Assembly (NCBI RefSeq): GCF_007830335.1 | Contig: NZ_VLKU01000003.1 | Span: 372,001 to 436,000 of the forward strand | Direction: 5' to 3' | DNA from: Paracoccus sulfuroxidans | GTDB taxonomy: Bacteria; Pseudomonadota; Alphaproteobacteria; Rhodobacterales; Rhodobacteraceae | DNA: 64,000 nucleotides | Part shown: positions 25,676-33,393 of the stretch, one piece after another | How the letters are laid out: every line of letters begins with the position of its first letter | How positions within the stretch are numbered: the first letter of the stretch is position 1 | The notes under the pieces: generated by a model | Told to the model about the DNA's origin: nothing | Database searches by the model: none | Seen by the model: the letters and a program-made list of their open reading frames with translations, nothing else | Translations under genes and position numbers: made by a program

Positions 25676-26441
25676 GTTCGTGACCTCTGACGCCGTGAAC
25701 TCTGATCCTGCCGCCGCCCGCTCCTCCTCCCCGGAGCGGCCGGTCTCCCGGCAGGGCATCCCGGTCAGCGAGGTTTTCCCGCTGACCGGGATGAAACGGG
25801 CGATTGCCGACCATATGCTCGCCTGTCACACGCAGGTCCCCGCCGTCAGCGTCTTTGCCGATTTCAACGTCGATGCGCTGATGGCGGCCAAGGCCGCTGG
25901 CCGCTTTGATGCCGAGGGCGTCAAGGTCACGCTGACCCATGTCGTCATCAAACTGGTGGCCGAGACCCTGCGGCGCTTTCCGCTGCTGAATGCGACGGTC
26001 GAGGATGGCGAGATCAAGGTGCTGGATCAGGTCAATATCGGCATGGCGGCGGCGCTGCCCGACGGCAATCTGATCGTGCCGGTGGTGCGCAATGCCGACC
26101 GGCTGAGCCTGGCCGAGATCGCCCAGGAGGCCGCCCGTCTTGGCCGCCTTGCGTCCGAAGGCAAGCTGGGCCTTGGCGATATTCGCGGCGGAACCTTCAC
26201 TGTCACGAATGTCGGCATGGTGCGCGGTACGCTTTGGCAGACGCCGCTGGTGAACCTGCCGCAGGCGGGGATTCTGGCGCTTGGCCGTATCCGGCAGGCG
26301 CCCGTGGTGCGCGACGGCGCGCTGGCCGTCGGCAACCTGATGGGCGCGAGCCTGAGCTTTGATCACCGCATCATCAACGGCTTCCCGGCCAGCCAGTTCA
26401 TGGAAGCGCTTGGCGATGCGATTGAGGCGGCGGGTGCCTGA
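25665..26441 (+). CDS. E2 acyltransferase catalytic domain without lipoyl domain
   Basis: A 258-residue 2-oxoacid dehydrogenase acyltransferase domain, starting after a 30-residue Ser/Pro-rich leader. Typical blocks are LTGMKRAIADHML, PDGNLIVPVVRNADRL, GGTFTVTNVGMVRGTLW and MGASLSFDHRIINGFPASQF. The catalytic motif DHRxxDG reads DHRIINGF, so His234 is present but the Asp at 238 is Asn. There is no lipoyl domain and no visible E1/E3-binding domain; the former is supplied by the separate 80-residue protein. The last gene of the operon; a hairpin terminator follows. Confidence 0.88.
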   Translation: MSSEFVTSDAVNSDPAAARSSSPERPVSRQGIPVSEVFPLTGMKRAIADHMLACHTQVPAVSVFADFNVDALMAAKAAGRFDAEGVKVTLTHVVIKLVAETLRRFPLLNATVEDGEIKVLDQVNIGMAAALPDGNLIVPVVRNADRLSLAEIAQEAARLGRLASEGKLGLGDIRGGTFTVTNVGMVRGTLWQTPLVNLPQAGILALGRIRQAPVVRDGALAVGNLMGASLSFDHRIINGFPASQFMEALGDAIEAAGA

Positions 26442-26455
26442 AGGGCCGAAGTGCC

Positions 26456-26510
26456 GGGGCGGGAAAAGGCTTGCCGTATTCGGCTCCCTGCCTAAGCCTT
26501 TTTCCGCCCC
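26456..26510. terminator. Bidirectional hairpin terminator
   Basis: A 17-bp stem (GGGGCGGGAAAAGGCTT with AAGCCTTTTTCCGCCCC, one G-T wobble) between two convergent genes. The right arm is also the last codons of the AraC-type gene (RKKA and stop), so the terminator is embedded in coding sequence. Confidence 0.75.
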
Positions 26511-27532
26511 GCGCGGATTTCCTTCGGCGTCCGCCCATCCCATCGTTTCAGACTTCGCCGAAAGCTCGCGGCGTCGGCGAAGCCGAGGGCCGCCGCGATG
26601 CTGTCGACCTTCAGACCGGTATCGCGCAGGTATTTGAGGGCGAGCTTCAGGCGAAGCTCGTCGGCGATGCGGCTGAAGGATGTCCCTTCATCCTCAAGCT
26701 TGCGGCGCAGGGTTCGCGGGGACATGCCAAGGGACGCGCTGACTGTCTCGATCGAGGTTTTGCGGCCAAGATCGGTTGCCAGCAACGCGCGGACGCGTCC
26801 GCTGAGCCCGATCACGCGGTCAAGTTCCACCAGCATCTCATCGCAGAGCTTCGTTAGCTGGGCATGGGTGACGGGATTGCCGTATTCCAACTGCCGATCC
26901 AGAAGCGCCGCGTCGAAGATGAACATGTTTTCATCGGCGCCATAGGCGACGCTGCATCCCGGCAGGTCGAAATGGTCGCGTTTGTCCGGTGACCGGGCAT
27001 AGGTGAGGGTCAGGCGCGTCGGGCTGAAATCCTCGCCCAGAATGTCACGGCAGGCGGTGATCATCTGACCGAGGCGTAGTTCGACGATGAAGCGATAAAG
27101 CTCGGGGCGGTGCTGAACGTCAGCAAGCGGTTCGAAGATGATCTGGACGGTTTTCTCGTCCTTGCCACGCACCATCCTGACCTTGGCAGGGGTATCCAGC
27201 GCCTTTCCATAGGCAAGGATCAGGTCAATCGCGCGGCCAAAATTGGTGCAGCTGAGAATGGCGAACCCATACATGCCATAGCTGGTCAGATGATGGCGCA
27301 GGCCCAGCTTGAAGGCAAAGTCAGGATCAGACGCGAGCGCGGTGATATTGGCGAAGACCTTCAGCATCTCATCGGCGGACATCGTGCTGTCCGGTCCCAC
27401 GATCTCACGCCAGAGCCGGGTACCTCGCAAAGCCTCGCGGGCTTCAAACCTCCGCTCCGCCAGCGCGTCGAGCAGCGGGGTGAGAAGCCCCGTCGAATAG
27501 ATCCGTTCCTGCCCTGTTGGCGCTTGCCGCAT
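26492..27532 (-). CDS. AraC-family regulator with arabinose-binding-like sensor domain
   Basis: A 346-residue regulator of the OruR/ArgR-like AraC subgroup. Residues 20-220 are the PF12625-type sensor (FANITALASDPDFAFKLGLR, SYGMYGFAILSCTNFGRAIDL) and the C-terminus is the double HTH (IETVSASLGMSPRTLRRKLE, LRDTGLKVDSIAAALGFADA, SFRRSLKRWDGRTPKEIR). It converges on the 2-oxoacid dehydrogenase operon and shares its terminator hairpin. Targets are unknown; it may control the operon or unrelated genes. Confidence 0.85.
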   Translation of the reverse strand: MRQAPTGQERIYSTGLLTPLLDALAERRFEAREALRGTRLWREIVGPDSTMSADEMLKVFANITALASDPDFAFKLGLRHHLTSYGMYGFAILSCTNFGRAIDLILAYGKALDTPAKVRMVRGKDEKTVQIIFEPLADVQHRPELYRFIVELRLGQMITACRDILGEDFSPTRLTLTYARSPDKRDHFDLPGCSVAYGADENMFIFDAALLDRQLEYGNPVTHAQLTKLCDEMLVELDRVIGLSGRVRALLATDLGRKTSIETVSASLGMSPRTLRRKLEDEGTSFSRIADELRLKLALKYLRDTGLKVDSIAAALGFADAASFRRSLKRWDGRTPKEIRAGRKKA

Positions 27533-27738
27533 CGCCCATCTCGAATTGCGCGGTGCCCAAGCCTAAGACGGACAAAAGGTGCAAACAAGCTTTCGCGCCC
27601 GGATTTTGGCCGCAAATGTCCCCTTTCTGTCCTGACGCGCAATAGGGCTGCGGCGTCTGCGATACCAGATTGTGAGTGTGAAAACGCAACAAGCCAGCCT
27701 GATCCGAGATTGCTGGGAAACTGAAAAGGACCATCTCA

Positions 27739-28506
27739 ATGAACAAGCTCATCGTTATTGTGTTTGATACCGAAGCCAAAGCCTATGAGGGCCTGAAGCA
27801 ATTGCAGAACCTGCACGGAGAAGACGGGTTCGACGTGTTCGCGACCGCCGTCGTCGCCAAAGATGACGCAGGCAAGATCGCAATCCGTCAAAGCGCCGCC
27901 GACGGCCCTTGGGGTGCGGCTGCAGGGCTGGCGATCGGGTCGCTTCTAGGTGCGCTCGCAGGGCCTGCGGGGCTCGCTTTGGGGGCCGCTGCCGGTACGC
28001 TCAGCGGTGTGTGGAGCGATGCGTCGAAGGATGAAGTCGATATGCGCTTCCTCACCGATGCGGGTGACGCGTTGCAGCCGGGCAAGACCGCCATCGTGGC
28101 GTCGATCCACGAAACCTGGGTGGTTCCGCTTGATGCCGCGATGGCCCCCCTTGGCGGCACCGTCCTCCGCCGTGCCCGGTCGGAGGTCAGCGAAGAGGTC
28201 TATGGCCGTCAGGTCACCGCGCTGAAGGCCGAAATTAAGCAATATGAGACTGAAATCGGCAAGACCGCAGGCGAATGGCGCGACAAGCTGCAGGACAAGG
28301 TCGATGATCTGAAAAAGCAGCTGAGCGAGCTGATGGAAAACATCGACAAGCGCCGGATCGCGGTTCAGCGCGAGGGCGAAGCTCAGCTGAAAACCCTGCA
28401 AAAACAGGCTGATGCCGCCGGGAAAGAGCTGAAGACCGCTTACGACGACACGATGGCGAAGATGCGCGTTGAATATAACAAGCGCGTCGAGCAGTTGAAG
28501 GTCTGA
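27739..28506 (+). CDS. DUF1269-family membrane-associated protein
   Basis: A 255-residue protein. Residues 1-60 resemble the DUF1269 start (KLIVIVFDTEAKAYEGLKQL); residues 60-90 form a Gly/Ala-rich glycine-zipper-like hydrophobic hairpin (AAAGLAIGSLLGALAGPAG); residues 150-255 form one long charged coiled coil (EIKQYETEIGKTAGEWRDKL onward). Proteins of this type are stress-linked and membrane-associated, but no biochemical function is known. A terminator follows 38 bases after the stop, so it is monocistronic. Confidence 0.8.
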   Translation: MNKLIVIVFDTEAKAYEGLKQLQNLHGEDGFDVFATAVVAKDDAGKIAIRQSAADGPWGAAAGLAIGSLLGALAGPAGLALGAAAGTLSGVWSDASKDEVDMRFLTDAGDALQPGKTAIVASIHETWVVPLDAAMAPLGGTVLRRARSEVSEEVYGRQVTALKAEIKQYETEIGKTAGEWRDKLQDKVDDLKKQLSELMENIDKRRIAVQREGEAQLKTLQKQADAAGKELKTAYDDTMAKMRVEYNKRVEQLKV

Positions 28507-28544
28507 CGCGGGAACCGACAAGACCGTGAACCATCCTTAGGGAC

Positions 28545-28577
28545 GGGCGTTCTGACTTGGGTCGGGACGCCCTTTTT
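28545..28577 (+). terminator. Rho-independent terminator after the DUF1269 gene
   Basis: GGGCGT...ACGCCC stem with a 16-base loop followed by T5. Confidence 0.7.
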
Positions 28578-28656
28578 ACCGAACAGCAGCCAAAGGAGTA
28601 TGGTGATGATCGAAAGGCAGATGACCGGGCAGGAAAGGTCCCGCCCGGTGCGCACC

Positions 28657-29109
28657 TCAGCGCTTCAGCTGCAGGGTTGCATTGGGAAACGGCTGGCCCA
28701 GCTCGTCGATATCGCGGCGTGAAAGCTCTTGAAACCCAAGCGAAAGATAGAAGCGGAGGGCCTGTTCATTTGCCGTATAGACCTCAAGGGACAGTTCCTC
28801 CTTACGGTCAAGCGCATGAGCGATCAGCATGCGCCCGATCCCCATCCCCTGATGGTCCGGATCAATGAATATGGCGCCGACAAAGCTGTCGAGCAGGCTG
28901 ATGAAGCCGACCGCTTTGCCGTTGTGCGCGGCAACCCATGTCTCTGCCTTGGGAAGGTATTCCTGCTCAACCAGCTGACGCTGTTCGGTCAGCCGTTCTT
29001 TGCCAATGAAGGCATGGGCTTTCATTGAGGCATCAAACCAGATGTTTGACAGGGTCTTTGTATCCGTTGCCGCGTCGAAGGGCCGGATTTCGATGTTTCG
29101 GTTCTTCAC
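28657..29109 (-). CDS. GNAT-family N-acetyltransferase
   Basis: A 150-residue acetyltransferase. The acetyl-CoA pyrophosphate-binding motif is FIDPDHQGMGIGRMLIAHAL, preceded by the beta-4 segment KAVGFISLLDSFVGAI and followed by LEVYTANEQALRFYLSLGFQ. It resembles YjaB/RimI-like GNAT proteins of unknown substrate. The gene is isolated between a convergent DUF1269 gene and the response-regulator gene, whose 3' end lies about 195 bases away, and no operon partner is visible. Confidence 0.88.
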   Translation of the reverse strand: MKNRNIEIRPFDAATDTKTLSNIWFDASMKAHAFIGKERLTEQRQLVEQEYLPKAETWVAAHNGKAVGFISLLDSFVGAIFIDPDHQGMGIGRMLIAHALDRKEELSLEVYTANEQALRFYLSLGFQELSRRDIDELGQPFPNATLQLKR

Positions 29110-29303
29110 GAGAACTCTCCACAGAAGTCATGCAAAAAGGATCGACACTTCATGTGCCGAGCGATGCCGCTATGCGCGGTTCAATCGAAGCCTCTGTGCA
29201 TAGGTCTCCTTCTGTGACCGGCTATATTGTAAGTCACATGGCGCTGGTCTTCAATGACTCACCATGGGCGCTACAGCGCGAATTGGTGCGAACCAAAGCT
29301 CAA

Positions 29304-29930
29304 TCAGATCCCGTTCGAAAGCGCGTATTTCACCAGATGCGCCGTTCCGGTAACTCCCAGTTTTCGCTGGATATTAGCTTTGTGCGTGCTGACGGTTTTC
29401 ACGCTCAGGCATAGCCGGTCGGCAATGACGGTGACCGATGAACCGGAGGCGAGGAGCTGCAGGACCAGCAGCTCGCGATCCGACAGGGCCTGAACTTCGG
29501 AACCCTGCGCGCCACGGGTCGAGCCGACCAGTTGATCGATCAACTCTTCGCTGGCGAAGGACTTGCCCGCCGCCACCTGACGGACGGCGCTGACCAGTTG
29601 GCTCGCGTCGCTGTCCTTGGTCAGATAGCCGTTCGCGCCGGACTTCAGGGCCCGCAGCCCATAGATCGATTCAGGGTGCATGCTCAGCACAAGGATGGGC
29701 AGCTTCGGCCAAAAGCGACGCAGATGCTTGAGCAGATCAAGCCCGGTGCGACCCGGCATCGACATGTCCAGAACCACAATATCGACCTCGGTCCCCGTTT
29801 GCAGAAGGGCGCACAGGCTGTCGCCGTCCTCGACGACGGCCGAGATCTCCATATCCGCCTGATGCGACAGGATCTGCTTCAGGCCGTCGGTGACGATGCG
29901 ATGGTCGTCGGCCAGCACGATGCGGATCAT
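29304..29930 (-). CDS. NarL-type response regulator
   Basis: A 208-residue response regulator: receiver domain (residues 3-120, phosphoacceptor D55 in VVLDMSMPG, Thr/Ser LSM, Lys in GYLTKDSD) and LuxR-type HTH (residues 143-205, LSDRELLVLQLLASGSSVTVIADRLCLSVKTVSTH). It overlaps the histidine kinase gene by four bases (ATGA), so the two are a cognate pair. Its place next to an AmiC-like sensor and the dimethylformamidase genes suggests it activates amide degradation; the best-studied dmf cluster, on a Paracoccus aminophilus plasmid, also has a LuxR-type regulator. Confidence 0.92.
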   Translation of the reverse strand: MIRIVLADDHRIVTDGLKQILSHQADMEISAVVEDGDSLCALLQTGTEVDIVVLDMSMPGRTGLDLLKHLRRFWPKLPILVLSMHPESIYGLRALKSGANGYLTKDSDASQLVSAVRQVAAGKSFASEELIDQLVGSTRGAQGSEVQALSDRELLVLQLLASGSSVTVIADRLCLSVKTVSTHKANIQRKLGVTGTAHLVKYALSNGI

Positions 29931-31432
29931 TCTGGTGAGCCTCCGGAAAGCGGCAGCACAATCTCGACCAGAGTCCCTCCCATGGCAGAGGTGGCGAAGG
30001 TGATGGTGCCCTGCAGCTGTTTGACCCTTTCCCGCATGCCCAATATTCCGAATGACGGCTTTCCGGCGTCGCTGTCATAGCCTGCGGCGGCGATTTCTGC
30101 GGGAAGGCCCGCTCCATCGTCTTCGATGCTTGCGACAAGCTGCCCCGCGTCTGCAGTAAGGCGGACGCGGCCTGCTTTGGCTTGGGCGTGGCGAACGATA
30201 TTGGTGCAGGCTTCCTGGATCAGTCGAAACAGCCCGGTCGAAATCTCCTCAGGGAGCGAGCCCGGTGGAAGATCGGACGATAGCTCGAAGCGGATGCCGC
30301 AGTCCTGACGCAGGCTTTCGAGGAGGTTGGCGACAGCCGGGACAAGACCAAGGTCGCTGAGTTCCGAGGGGCGCAGATCGGCAATGATGCGGCGTACCGC
30401 CTCGACGGTCGTATCCGCGATCTTTTTCAGCTCGGAAAGACGGCGGGTCTCGGCGGTCTCGGGGGGAAGCTGATCCTGAACCCAGCTGATCCCCATTCGC
30501 AGGACGGTCAGAAGCTGCCCCAGCTGGTCGTGAAGCTCACGCGATATTCGCTTGCGCTCTTCTTCGCGGATGTCCTGCAAATGGCCGGTCAGCATCTCCA
30601 GCATGGCGCGCTGCCGATCCAGATTTCGGGCCGTCGTCCAGGCAAGGGTGATATCCTGAATCGTGCCAAAGAAGCCGACGACGATGCCCGCCTCGGCAGT
30701 CTGAAGCTCGCAGACGGTGCGCAGATAGCGGATCTCATCGCCTGCGCGTACAATTCTGTAATCGACGCTGAAAGGGCGTGCGGCGGTGACTGCTTCGCCG
30801 ATGGTTTTCAGGACATGAGAGCGGTCGTCCGGATGGACGCGGCGCAGGAAGACGTCGAAGGCGACGGGGGCTTCTGGTGCGTCCGCTGGCGGCAGCCCAA
30901 GAATGCCCCGGGATTCGCGGCTTAGAAGGATCTGGTTTTCAGGAATGTTCCAATCCCAGCATCCGCATTCCGTCAGCTCCTGCGCGCGTTGCAGCCGGTG
31001 GAGCGTGGCCGTCAGGGATTCCCGCATCCGTGTCGCATTGGTCTGGTCGTGCAGCGTGAGGGCCAGGGCAGGTTGCCCCTCGAAGCGCAAAGGAATGCGG
31101 TTGACGCGGGCGCGAAACTCGGTCCCGTCGTCGCGCAAGTACCGGCCGTCTTCATCCGGGCCGGTCGAAACGGCACTTAGAAGGTCGGTATGGCGCAGCT
31201 TGCAGAGCGCATCGGCGGTCAGTCGAAACTGCCGACAGGCCGCGTCATTTGCGGCAAGAACACGGTCGTCTTCCTGCCCGACAATCAGGATCGCATCAGA
31301 ATTGTCCTGAAAAAGCGGCACGGCCCAACTCGTGTCCTGCACGGTGCCGCAAGCGAAATCAGTCTGTCGGGCAGTCTGGAACATGAGCTGGCCTGAAAAC
31401 CGGAGGTGACAGTCGCATGTCCGCGTGGACAT
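29927..31432 (-). CDS. Soluble two-PAS histidine kinase (NarX/DegS-like)
   Basis: A 501-residue kinase without any transmembrane segment. PAS-like domains are at residues about 35-135 and 150-265 (second with FDVFLRRVHPDDR and a PAC motif VDYRIVRAGDEIRYLRTV). The HisKA_3 domain has H301 in ISRELHDQLGQLL, and the HATPase domain has RLIQEACTNIVRHA and GILGMRERVKQLQG. It must sense something in the cytosol. The neighbouring gene upstream encodes a cytosolic AmiC-like binding protein, 54 bases away on the same strand, which may deliver the signal. The ATG at 31432 follows GAGG. Confidence 0.9.
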   Translation of the reverse strand: MSTRTCDCHLRFSGQLMFQTARQTDFACGTVQDTSWAVPLFQDNSDAILIVGQEDDRVLAANDAACRQFRLTADALCKLRHTDLLSAVSTGPDEDGRYLRDDGTEFRARVNRIPLRFEGQPALALTLHDQTNATRMRESLTATLHRLQRAQELTECGCWDWNIPENQILLSRESRGILGLPPADAPEAPVAFDVFLRRVHPDDRSHVLKTIGEAVTAARPFSVDYRIVRAGDEIRYLRTVCELQTAEAGIVVGFFGTIQDITLAWTTARNLDRQRAMLEMLTGHLQDIREEERKRISRELHDQLGQLLTVLRMGISWVQDQLPPETAETRRLSELKKIADTTVEAVRRIIADLRPSELSDLGLVPAVANLLESLRQDCGIRFELSSDLPPGSLPEEISTGLFRLIQEACTNIVRHAQAKAGRVRLTADAGQLVASIEDDGAGLPAEIAAAGYDSDAGKPSFGILGMRERVKQLQGTITFATSAMGGTLVEIVLPLSGGSPE

Positions 31433-31486
31433 GCCTCAAGGTAACGTCAACAGGATCCGCACTGTCAACCGCCGCAGCTCCAAGCG

Positions 31487-32707
31487 CTAGTAGAGGGCAT
31501 TCGGCACAACCATTCCGTCGGGCGTGTGCAAGCCGTCACGGCGACAAATGCCCCGCTCGGGGTAAAGCGCATAGGGGTCGGGCTGGACGTGCCGGATCGA
31601 GCTTTGCAGGATCTCGAACTGACCATCCGGGCCGCAACGCCCGATCTTCGGGACGAAGGCCATGCAGAAATTGTCTGGGTCGATCCAGACATGGCCCTCG
31701 GGCGAGACGTCGTTCCCTAGGGCCAGTCCCGCCGAGGCATTGCGAATGTCGTTGGCTGTCAGATGTGCCCAGTCTTTCGTTTCAAGACAGGCGTTCAACG
31801 CGTGTTCGAAGGCCAGAACGGCAAGGTAGGTGTTTTCCAGATTGAAATGGGTAACGCCGGTTTCACCATAGGGGCTTGCCAGAAACGAATGGACGAAGGC
31901 CGCATTGGTGGGATTTTGCAGGGACTGGAAATAGGGCGCTGCAAGGATATGGCCCTCGCCGATATCGCTGCCCATCGCCCGCACCTCGGCCTCGCTGGTG
32001 GTCAGGGACGCGATGGGAGTTTTCCTCCTGTCAAAGCCGAGCCGCGTATATTCGCGGTAAAGGGCCAGCGCCGAATTGCCGACAAGGGTGGAGAAGATGA
32101 AATCCGGTGCCTCTGCGCGGATCAGCCCAAGGGCGTCGGACACATCGGTCACGCCGAGCGGAAGATATTGCTCGCTCAGCACCTCACCCTTGTTCCGGTC
32201 CATCCAGACCCTCGCCACGGCATTCGTTTCGCGCGGCCAGACATAGTCCGACCCGATGAAGCAGGCGCGCGGGCCGAAGTTGCGGATCATGAAAGGGATC
32301 AGGTCGACCGAATGCTGGTTGGCGACGGGACCGGTGTAGATGATGTTCTGGACACATTCCTTCCCCTCCCAGCAGGTGGGCAGATAAAGAAGGTGATTGC
32401 TGGCAATGACCGTCGGCAGCATGGCGCGGCGACTGGCCGAGGTATAGCCGCCGAAGGTGCAAAGGACCCCGTGTTCCCGGATCAACTCGCCAATGCCAAG
32501 CGCATAGGTGCGCACATCCGAACAGGCGTCGAAGAAGTAGGGCGTGACTGGCCTGCCGCCGATCCCGCCCGCGCGGTTGATCCGGTCCAGCGCGTAAAGC
32601 GTGACGTCGATTGAGCTTTTCTCGATTACCGACAGATGCCCGGTCGCCGAGAAGATCACGCCGACGGGAATGTCGTCCCGCTCGGCGAGCGCGTCGTTCC
32701 GTTTCAT
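31487..32707 (-). CDS. AmiC-like cytosolic amide-binding sensor protein
   Basis: A 406-residue type I periplasmic-binding-protein fold closely resembling Pseudomonas AmiC: VGVIFSATGHLSVIEKS, INRAGGIGGRPV, IIYTGPVANQHSVDLIPF, FIGSDYVWPRETNAV, FSTLVGNSALALYREY and PIASLTTSEAEVRAMGSD align almost word for word. Like AmiC it has no signal peptide, so it is a cytosolic amide sensor rather than a transporter component; no permease genes are nearby. The ATG at 32707 was chosen because AGGA lies nine bases upstream; GTG 32743 is also in frame. It is divergent from the dimethylformamidase genes. In Pseudomonas AmiC restrains the antiterminator AmiR; no AmiR is seen here. Confidence 0.85.
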   Translation of the reverse strand: MKRNDALAERDDIPVGVIFSATGHLSVIEKSSIDVTLYALDRINRAGGIGGRPVTPYFFDACSDVRTYALGIGELIREHGVLCTFGGYTSASRRAMLPTVIASNHLLYLPTCWEGKECVQNIIYTGPVANQHSVDLIPFMIRNFGPRACFIGSDYVWPRETNAVARVWMDRNKGEVLSEQYLPLGVTDVSDALGLIRAEAPDFIFSTLVGNSALALYREYTRLGFDRRKTPIASLTTSEAEVRAMGSDIGEGHILAAPYFQSLQNPTNAAFVHSFLASPYGETGVTHFNLENTYLAVLAFEHALNACLETKDWAHLTANDIRNASAGLALGNDVSPEGHVWIDPDNFCMAFVPKIGRCGPDGQFEILQSSIRHVQPDPYALYPERGICRRDGLHTPDGMVVPNALY

Positions 32708-32794
32708 ATCGGCTGATCCTGTTGCTTCGCGGTTCAATGCCACCTTGCGACGCCCTGTGACGCCGACCCGGGGTAAGCTGGCACGAATAGGACA

Positions 32795-32824
32795 TTCCTC
32801 AAAGGAAAATCAGAATAGTCTGAT
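32795..32824. promoter_or_regulatory. Inverted repeats between the amide sensor and dmfA1
   Basis: Two adjacent dyads lie in the 192-base divergent spacer: TTCCT-CAA-AGGAA (32795-32807) and ATCAGA-ATAG-TCTGAT (32809-32824). NarL-type regulators bind short inverted repeats, so these are candidate sites for the adjacent response regulator. No clear -35/-10 pair was identified. Confidence 0.5.
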
Positions 32825-32899
32825 GGTCGCAGAGCCTCGGCGCTTTCTACTCTGAAATGGCGGGACAAATTCCGCGATATCTTCGACAGAGAGGTCATC

Positions 32900-33340
32900 A
32901 TGTATCGAATTCCGCCGAAGGGCTCGAAAGAGCGTGAGCGCCTGATTGCCGAGCACAAGGCCTGCACGGAATCCATGTACGGGGTCGCGGGCTTTTCCTC
33001 ACTTCTGTGCGCCACCCAGGGCGACGTGACCGAGGTGTCCGGGGGCATGCACGGCGACATCGAGCTGAACCGCGTGCTGCTGCGCATGCGGGCGCAGGAG
33101 GCCAAGGGAAAGCTCGTCTCGATCTGCACGAAAATCGACGAGGAGTGGCGGATCGCCCGGCTCTCGGGCGTTCGCGGTGTCCCGCCGAAATTCGTGGATG
33201 ACCGGGTTTTCACCGAAGAAAACGAGGTTCAGCACGCCATCTTCCTGATGCGTCTTGATGAAATGAGCGAGACGGACGGCCAGCCGGAAGATTTCAACGA
33301 AGGCTGGAAGCGTCGCTCGGACAACTGGACGGTGACCTGA
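32900..33340 (+). CDS. dmfA1: N,N-dimethylformamidase small (alpha) subunit
   Basis: A 146-residue protein matching the small subunit of dimethylformamidase (about 15 kDa), which with the large subunit hydrolyses dimethylformamide to formate and dimethylamine. It is recognised by its position directly before the large-subunit gene, its size and its charged, mostly helical sequence (IPPKGSKERERLIAEHKACTE, IELNRVLLRMRAQEAKGKLV). It has no catalytic residues of its own in the known enzyme; it stabilises the complex. It is spaced 53 bases from dmfA2 with no terminator between. Confidence 0.85.
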   Translation: MYRIPPKGSKERERLIAEHKACTESMYGVAGFSSLLCATQGDVTEVSGGMHGDIELNRVLLRMRAQEAKGKLVSICTKIDEEWRIARLSGVRGVPPKFVDDRVFTEENEVQHAIFLMRLDEMSETDGQPEDFNEGWKRRSDNWTVT

Positions 33341-33393
33341 GCCGCTGGGCGGCAGGTCGAATTCCCACCCATTTCAGCAGAAAGACCACGATC

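Noticed and set aside
31487..32707. Annotating the protein as a transporter substrate-binding protein.
   Set aside because: It has no signal peptide and no permease or ATPase neighbour; the closest match by eye is cytosolic AmiC.
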